From: Merdimmobilis hominis | Lineage (GTDB): Bacteria; Bacillota; Clostridia; Oscillospirales; Ruminococcaceae | Length of the DNA: 64,000 nucleotides | Direction: 5' to 3' (one strand) | Assembly (NCBI RefSeq): GCF_021109255.1 | Contig: NZ_JAJODG010000001.1 | In this document: positions 59,315 through 64,000 of the stretch, in pieces | Numbering within the stretch: the stretch's first letter is position 1 | How the letters are laid out: each line of letters starts with the position of its first letter | Position numbers and translations under genes: made by a program | The notes under the pieces: generated by a model | Seen by the model: the letters and a program-made list of their open reading frames with translations, nothing else | What the model was told of the DNA's origin: nothing | Databases searched by the model: none

Positions 59315-59716
59315 ATGGCAAAGGCTAACGTTAAGAAGGCCACTACTCGCAAGCGTCGCGAGCGTAAAAATATTGAGCGCGGCGCCGCTCATATCCAATC
59401 TACCTTTAACAACACCATCGTCACCATTACCGACACTCAGGGCAACGCTCTGTCCTGGGCCAGCGCGGGCGGCTTGGGCTTCAGAGGCTCCAAGAAATCC
59501 ACCCCCTTCGCAGCGCAGACCGCGGCCGAAACCGCTGCCAAAGCTGCTATGGAGCATGGCCTGAAATCGGTTGAGGTTTATGTTAAAGGTCCAGGTGCTG
59601 GACGTGAGGCCGCTATCCGTGCGCTGCAGGCCGCCGGTCTGGAAGTCAACATGATCAAAGATGTTACTCCCATTCCCCACAACGGCTGCCGCCCACCCAA
59701 AAGACGGCGCGTATAA
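59315..59716 (+). CDS. rpsK: Small ribosomal subunit protein S11
   Basis: A 133-residue S11 on the 30S platform. HIQSTFNNTIVTITDTQGNA and the Lys/Arg-rich end (PHNGCRPPKRRRV) are conserved. It begins 20 nt after rpsM. Confidence 0.97.
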   Translation: MAKANVKKATTRKRRERKNIERGAAHIQSTFNNTIVTITDTQGNALSWASAGGLGFRGSKKSTPFAAQTAAETAAKAAMEHGLKSVEVYVKGPGAGREAAIRALQAAGLEVNMIKDVTPIPHNGCRPPKRRRV

Positions 59717-59742
59717 CAGTTTTTATCAGGAGGTGCAATTCA

Positions 59743-60369
59743 ATGGCAAGATATACCGGTTCGGTATGCAGACTCTGCCGCCGCGAGGGCAAAAAGCTGT
59801 TCCTCAAGGGCGAGAGATGCTATTCCGATAAGTGCGCGGTCACCCGCAGAGCTTCTGTCCCTGGCCAGCACGGCAAAGCCCGGAAAAAAGTTTCCGAGTA
59901 CGGCACCCAGCTGCGCGCAAAACAGACTGCCAAACGCTACTACGGCGTTCTGGAAAGCCAGTTTGCCGAGTACTTCAATATGGCTGAGCGCAAAGCCGGC
60001 GTGGCTGGTGAAAACCTGCTCCGCATTTTGGAGAGCCGCCTTGACAACATCGTTTACAGAGCTGGTTACGCTTCTTCCAGAAAAGAGGCCCGTCAGCTGG
60101 TTGGCCACGGCCACTTCACTGTAAACGGCAAGAGAGTGGACATCGCTTCTTATCTGTGCAAAGCCGGCGACGTAATCGCTGTCTGCGATAAGAGCAAATC
60201 CAGTGAGAAGATCAAGGCAATCGTGGAATCCTGCGGCGCCCGCCCCGTGCCCCAGTGGCTGGATGCGGACAAAGAAAAACTGCAGGTCAAGGTTGTCAAC
60301 CTTCCGAACAGAGAGGACATCGACCTCGACGTCGAAGAGCATCTGATCGTCGAGCTGTACAGTAAGTAA
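59743..60369 (+). CDS. rpsD: Small ribosomal subunit protein S4
   Basis: A 208-residue S4, a 16S assembly initiator. The N-terminal CRLC...C...C cluster is the zinc-binding form; an S4 RNA-binding domain follows (SRLDNIVYRAGYASSRKEAR). Placed in the alpha operon, unlike B. subtilis where rpsD stands alone. Confidence 0.97.
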   Translation: MARYTGSVCRLCRREGKKLFLKGERCYSDKCAVTRRASVPGQHGKARKKVSEYGTQLRAKQTAKRYYGVLESQFAEYFNMAERKAGVAGENLLRILESRLDNIVYRAGYASSRKEARQLVGHGHFTVNGKRVDIASYLCKAGDVIAVCDKSKSSEKIKAIVESCGARPVPQWLDADKEKLQVKVVNLPNREDIDLDVEEHLIVELYSK

Positions 60370-60407
60370 TGCCTCTAATTGAATCAGCATGGGAATGCGA
60401 ATTGTAC

Positions 60408-60426
60408 AGCAGAAGCCTCTTCTGCT
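60408..60426 (+). promoter_or_regulatory. Hairpin just upstream of the rpoA ribosome site
   Basis: AGCAGAAG-CCT-CTTCTGCT is a perfect 8-bp stem ending 4 nt before AAGGAGGG (60431). It could affect rpoA translation or mark a processing site. Confidence 0.4.
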
Positions 60427-60447
60427 TCTAAAGGAGGGTATCAGAAC

Positions 60448-61404
60448 ATGGTAAAAATTATTGAACCAAAAATCGAGACCGCTGAGCTCAAATCTGACGG
60501 CACCTACGGCAGATTTGTGGCAGAGCCCCTCGACAGAGGTTTCGGCACAACCTTGGGCAATAGCCTGCGGCGGGTGCTGCTCTCCTCGCTTCCTGGTGTT
60601 GCCGTTATTTCTGTGAAGATTGACGGCATCCAACACGAGTTCTCGACCATCCCCGGCGTGAAGGAGGATGTCACCGAAATCATCCTGAACATCAAGGGGC
60701 TGACCGCCAAGCTTTACACCGATGGCCCTAAGACCGTCGTCATCGACGCCGAGGGCGAGTGCGAAGTGACCGCTGGTTCCATCGAGACCGATGCTGAGGT
60801 CGAGATTTTAGACCCAAGCATGCATATTGCTACTTTGGGCGAAGGCGCCAAACTCCACATGGAAATCACCCTGAAAAAGGGCCAGGGCTATGTCTCCGCT
60901 GAGCGGAACAAAACCCTGGAGTTGGAGAAAGCGCCCCTTGGCACCCTGGCTGTGGACAGCATCTACACCCCGGTGCTCAAGGTCAACTACACCGTTGAAA
61001 ACACCCGAGTGGAACAGATTACCGATTACGACAAACTCACAATCGAAGTCTGGACCGACGGAACCATCTCCGCGAAGGAAGCCGTCAGTCTGGCTGCCAA
61101 GATCCTCAATAGGCAACTCAACCACTTCGTCGACCTTTCCGACGAGGTGAGCTCTACCGAGATCATGGAAAAGAAAGAGGACACTGGGAAAGAAAAAGTT
61201 CTTGAGATGACCATTGAAGAGCTTGACTTGTCTGTTCGTGCATTTAACTGCTTGAAACGCGCTGGCGTGAATACCGTCAACGATCTGATCAACAAATCTC
61301 CCGAAGAGATGATGAAGGTTCGGAATCTCGGAAAGAAATCCCTTGAAGAGGTAATCAGCAAGCTAGAGTCCTTGGGTTTTAACCTTAGCAAGGAAGAAGA
61401 ATAA
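60448..61404 (+). CDS. rpoA: RNA polymerase alpha subunit
   Basis: A 318-residue alpha subunit. The N-terminal dimerisation domain (FGTTLGNSLRRVLLSSLPG) is followed by a linker and C-terminal domain (LDLSVRAFNCLKRAGVNTV, MKVRNLGKKSLEEV) that binds UP elements and activators. ATG 60448 follows AAGGAGGG by 9 nt and gives family length; an in-frame upstream ATG at 60379 precedes the hairpin. Confidence 0.97.
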   Translation: MVKIIEPKIETAELKSDGTYGRFVAEPLDRGFGTTLGNSLRRVLLSSLPGVAVISVKIDGIQHEFSTIPGVKEDVTEIILNIKGLTAKLYTDGPKTVVIDAEGECEVTAGSIETDAEVEILDPSMHIATLGEGAKLHMEITLKKGQGYVSAERNKTLELEKAPLGTLAVDSIYTPVLKVNYTVENTRVEQITDYDKLTIEVWTDGTISAKEAVSLAAKILNRQLNHFVDLSDEVSSTEIMEKKEDTGKEKVLEMTIEELDLSVRAFNCLKRAGVNTVNDLINKSPEEMMKVRNLGKKSLEEVISKLESLGFNLSKEEE

Positions 61405-61442
61405 CATAGTTCCTACGAAGCACAGGTAAAGGAGTGAATTCG

Positions 61443-61784
61443 ATGCCAGGTACCAGAAAACTGGGCAGAAGCACAGATCATAGAATGGCTATGCTGAGAG
61501 CTATGGTCACTTATCTGCTGGAAAACGGTAAGATTGAGACTACAGTTACCAGAGCCAAAGAGGTTCGTGCTATGGCCGAGAAAATGATTACTACGGCTAA
61601 GAACGATGATCTCCACTCCAAGCGTCAGGTGTACTCTTTTGTCACAAAAGAGACCGTTGCGAAAAAAGTTTTTGATGAGATTGCTCCCAAATACAAGGAG
61701 ACCAACGGCGGCTACACCCGCATCATCAAAATCGGTCCTCGCCGCGGCGACGCAGCTGAGATGGCTATCATCGAGCTTATCTAG
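61443..61784 (+). CDS. rplQ: Large ribosomal subunit protein L17
   Basis: A 113-residue L17 near the tunnel exit (RKLGRSTDHRMAMLRAMVTY, then IIKIGPRRGDAAEMAI). ATG 61443 is 9 nt after AAAGGAG, whereas the in-frame GTG 61434 abuts that site. Last gene of the superoperon. Confidence 0.96.
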   Translation: MPGTRKLGRSTDHRMAMLRAMVTYLLENGKIETTVTRAKEVRAMAEKMITTAKNDDLHSKRQVYSFVTKETVAKKVFDEIAPKYKETNGGYTRIIKIGPRRGDAAEMAIIELI

Positions 61785-61801
61785 TTCGATCTTTTAAGCA
61801 T

Positions 61802-61838
61802 AAAAAAGCCCACCGTTTTAAAACGGTGGGCTTTTTTG
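61802..61838. terminator. Terminator of the ribosomal superoperon
   Basis: AAAAAAGCCCACCGTTTT (61802-61819) and its exact complement (61820-61837) form a 36-bp palindrome with A and T runs. It also serves the convergent acetyltransferase gene. Confidence 0.94.
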
Positions 61839-61851
61839 CGTGTTTTTGCCG

Positions 61852-62624
61852 TCATGCGTGGGAAAGGGCGGGAAACCGGAAAGGCCGTTTTCGGAGGAGT
61901 TCCTCTGCGGGGCCCTGGACAAACAACATATCATCGCCGCCCGGAAGGGGGGAGAGGGCATAGCCCCCCAGCCCATTTGGGGGAAATCCCAATATGGCCC
62001 GGGAAATACCCGGCTGGGAGAAGGCGGCAAGCACCTGGCCGATGGACAGCTTCTGCGGAGAGAAAACTTCCCACAGAAGGAGGGAGCCCCCTGGGGTTTG
62101 CCTCGCTGGACCATCTCCAGGAGCAGGGAAAAGTCGGCATCGGCATCCAGCCTGCGAGGGACTTCCCCGCTGGGGGCGGGCATTTCCCGGGAAAAGAGTG
62201 TCTCTTCCACAGGGGAAAACCCGAATTTTGGGTAAAATTCCAACACTGTGTGGTTGGCAAAAAGATAGATGAGGTCAACGGTTCCCCCATATACCTGGAG
62301 GATGCGTTCCATCAGGTACCGGGAGAGCCCCCTGCCCCGGAAATCCGGGCGGGTCATGACCGTCCCCAGCTGGATCATGGAAAGGGGGTGCCCCTCCCAG
62401 CAAAAGGTCATTCGATTGACTGAGATGTTGGCCACAACCTGACCATCTGCTATAAGGCAGTGGGGCTGGTACCCGTCGGTCCACAGGCCGGCTCTGTGCC
62501 AGGCGGAAAAGTCAAACCCAAAGGTGAGCTGGGTCAGCTGGTTAAAGCTGTCCCGCAGAAGCTTATCCTGCCGGATGGAGCTGGAAAACTGATAGGGGGT
62601 GCCATAGATGGAAAGAGACTCCAT
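61852..62624 (-). pseudogene. GNAT acetyltransferase with a frameshift
   Basis: ATG 62624 (GGAGGA 6 nt upstream) begins a GNAT protein (FGFDFSAWHRAGLW, then IQLGTVMTRPDFRGRGLSRY with the acetyl-CoA loop RGRGLS, then FYPKFGF). After about residue 175 this frame becomes Pro/Ser/Arg-rich and would run on through the rplQ terminator to 61818. A different minus frame carries the expected ending: GGSLLLWEVFSPQKLSIG, ILGFPPNGLGGY, and FPALSHA with stop at 61852. One indel near 62085-62125, in runs of C and G, explains this. It is a decayed gene or a sequencing error. Confidence 0.72.
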
Positions 62625-62645
62625 AAAAGATCCTCCAATGGAAAG

Positions 62646-62668
62646 CAAGGGGCCATAGCGGCCCCTTG
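62646..62668 (-). terminator. Hairpin after the oligopeptide-binding gene
   Basis: CAAGGGGCC (62646-62654) pairs with GGCCCCTTG (62660-62668), ATAGC loop. The T run on the minus strand is weak, so some transcripts may continue into the acetyltransferase gene. Confidence 0.5.
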
Positions 62669-62671
62669 TTT

Positions 62672-64000
62672 CTATTTGCGGTGTGCCAGTTTGAAGAAGG
62701 GGGTGCCATCCGGCAGGAAGGTGATCCCCTCCAAATCCTGGTTGGTGGCTTCATAGGAGGAAGAGGCCCCTACCGGCAAAGCGTAGCAATGCTCCAGTAG
62801 CCATTCCTCCGCTCGGTGGTATCCGGCAGCCATGGCCTTGGCGGAGGTAGCCCGCTGGGCCTCCTCCAGAAGGGAAAGGTACTCTTCCTCTTGCCAGCCA
62901 AACAGCTGGGACAGCTGGGCCAAAAACTCCCTGTGCCCATCCCCTCGGTTGGAGATGGGCACAAGAGCCAGATCGAACTCACCGGATTGGATGGCGGTAT
63001 TCAGCTCCTCTTTGGGGAGGGGGGTTAGGTTGGCGTAGAGGGACAGACTCTCTCCCCAGGCTTTTTGCAGCAGGGCGGCGGCATCTTCTACTCCAGCATC
63101 CGCCGGATAGGAGAGGGCGGTCCGAGGCAGTTTTTCTAGCCCTAGGTCCCCGAGGGCGGCGATCAGCAGGTCCCGGGGCTCCTGGGAGGAGAGGAACACG
63201 GCGTTGCCGGCCAACTCCCGGTAGGGCTGCCCAGCCAGCCGGACTGCGGCGGGGATCAACCCGTCGGGAGAGTCGATATCCTCCGGCAGGGCATCCGAAA
63301 GGGCTTCCCGGTCGATGGGGGAGAGGATGGCCCGGCGCAGCGTCTCATTTTGGAAGGGGGCATGGCGGGTATTGAACACCAGGAGCCAAACCGTATCCTC
63401 CCGTGGGGAGGCAGAATTCCAACCGCCCAAAGAGAGGTATTCCTCCCGGCTCAGGCAGATGGCGTCGCTCTTGCCGGAGGTGAACTGTTCCAGGGGGTTT
63501 TCCCGCCCGATGAAAAAATTGACCCCATCGATGGTGGACTCCTCTTGGGAGGAATACTGGTCGTTGGGCCGCAGGGTGATAGAGGCGCTGTTGTCCCAGC
63601 TTTTCACCACGAAGGGTCCATTAGAGAGGAGCGTCTGGGTGGAGAGGCCGTACCGGCCTTTGCTTTCGTTGTAAAAATCCTCCTTACAGGGGAAGGCGGC
63701 CGGGTCGGCCAGCCGCTGCAAAAAGAGGGGGTCCGCTTCGGTCAAGCGGATCACCAAGGTGTAGTCTCCGGAGGCGGAAACCCCCAGGGGCTGGGCAGTG
63801 CCTTCCATGCGGGCGGAAGCCCCCTCGATGGAGGCGAACTTTCCGGCGTGAGGGGAGAGGGAGTCGGTGCGGAACATCCGCTGGAAGGCAAAGACATAAT
63901 CCTTGGCGGTGACCGGGGAGCCATCCGACCACCTGGCGTCCTGGCGAAGGGTGAAGGTATACGTTTTCCCGTCGGCAGAGAGGGTGTGCCCGCTGGCTCC
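62672..64000 (-). CDS. Oligopeptide/nickel-type ABC substrate-binding protein, 5' end missing
   Basis: The frame is open to the window edge, giving the C-terminal 442 residues of a family 5 extracellular solute-binding protein (OppA/DppA/NikA type). Seen: YTFTLRQDARWSDGSPVTAK, DYVFAFQRMF, FVVKSWDNSASITLRPNDQY, and ETLRRAILSPIDREAL. These lipoproteins deliver peptides or metals to an ABC importer. The signal peptide and the rest of the operon, if any, lie beyond 64000. It is upstream of the frameshifted acetyltransferase on the same strand. Confidence 0.9.
   Translation of the reverse strand, partial: GASGHTLSADGKTYTFTLRQDARWSDGSPVTAKDYVFAFQRMFRTDSLSPHAGKFASIEGASARMEGTAQPLGVSASGDYTLVIRLTEADPLFLQRLADPAAFPCKEDFYNESKGRYGLSTQTLLSNGPFVVKSWDNSASITLRPNDQYSSQEESTIDGVNFFIGRENPLEQFTSGKSDAICLSREEYLSLGGWNSASPREDTVWLLVFNTRHAPFQNETLRRAILSPIDREALSDALPEDIDSPDGLIPAAVRLAGQPYRELAGNAVFLSSQEPRDLLIAALGDLGLEKLPRTALSYPADAGVEDAAALLQKAWGESLSLYANLTPLPKEELNTAIQSGEFDLALVPISNRGDGHREFLAQLSQLFGWQEEEYLSLLEEAQRATSAKAMAAGYHRAEEWLLEHCYALPVGASSSYEATNQDLEGITFLPDGTPFFKLAHRK

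Noticed and set aside
61818..61851. Extended end of the acetyltransferase frame
   Set aside because: This end lies inside the superoperon terminator and results from the frameshift; the family-like stop is at 61852.

Overview
The window reads as chromosome of a spore-forming, GC-rich member of the Clostridia, most likely Oscillospiraceae/Ruminococcaceae. The reasons are AGGAGG-type ribosome sites, frequent GTG and TTG starts, sporulation-linked genes (ypeB, a SpoIID-domain protein), FabK in place of FabI, the Gram-positive ribosomal-protein gene order, and the zinc-ribbon forms of S14, S4 and L36. The genus is inference. No tRNA, rRNA, CRISPR array, transposase or phage gene was recognised.

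Layout. 1-8.4 kb holds single-gene units: the end of a DUF6506-like gene, a SHOCT protein, an EamA transporter, an M20 amidohydrolase, a MATE exporter, a lone MacB-type ATPase and an M28 lipoprotein peptidase. 8.4-12.9 kb is an iron/manganese module: two DtxR/MntR-type regulators facing feoA-feoA-feoB and a Cys-rich mini-protein, with four copies of one 18-bp palindrome (GGTTAG-N6-CTAACC) at the promoters. 13.0-17.5 kb carries a NusG-domain-II protein, ypeB and a cysteine desulfurase-thiI pair. 17.5-20.4 kb is one long ORF joining a CinA/MoaB-like domain, a transmembrane helix, a class B sortase and a SpoIID domain, the most unusual protein here. 20.5-31.9 kb carries a second M20 amidohydrolase, an RHH protein with clpB, a nitroreductase, a YfhO/GT2 envelope-sugar pair, an orphan metal/cobalamin-type binding lipoprotein and two small unknowns.

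32.0-42.2 kb is a complete type II fatty-acid synthesis locus: fabD-aroK divergent from fabH-fabK-fabG-fabF-accB-fabZ-accC-accD-accA, then acpP. Two FabT-like operators sit at its promoter although no fabT gene lies nearby. Then come proS, a small membrane protein, and a divergent sigma-like/XRE regulator pair in an AT-richer patch. 45.29-45.78 kb is a gene-free block of about a dozen hairpins between inverted repeats. A roughly 300-nt leader with a terminator-like stem follows, ahead of the S10-spc-alpha superoperon (rpsJ to rplQ, including secY, adk, map, infA and rpoA; 46.2-61.8 kb). The window ends with a frameshifted GNAT acetyltransferase and the 3' part of an oligopeptide-binding protein gene.

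Products were recognised from motifs and recalled families, not from searches. Promoters, operators and hairpins were read by eye and none has been tested.
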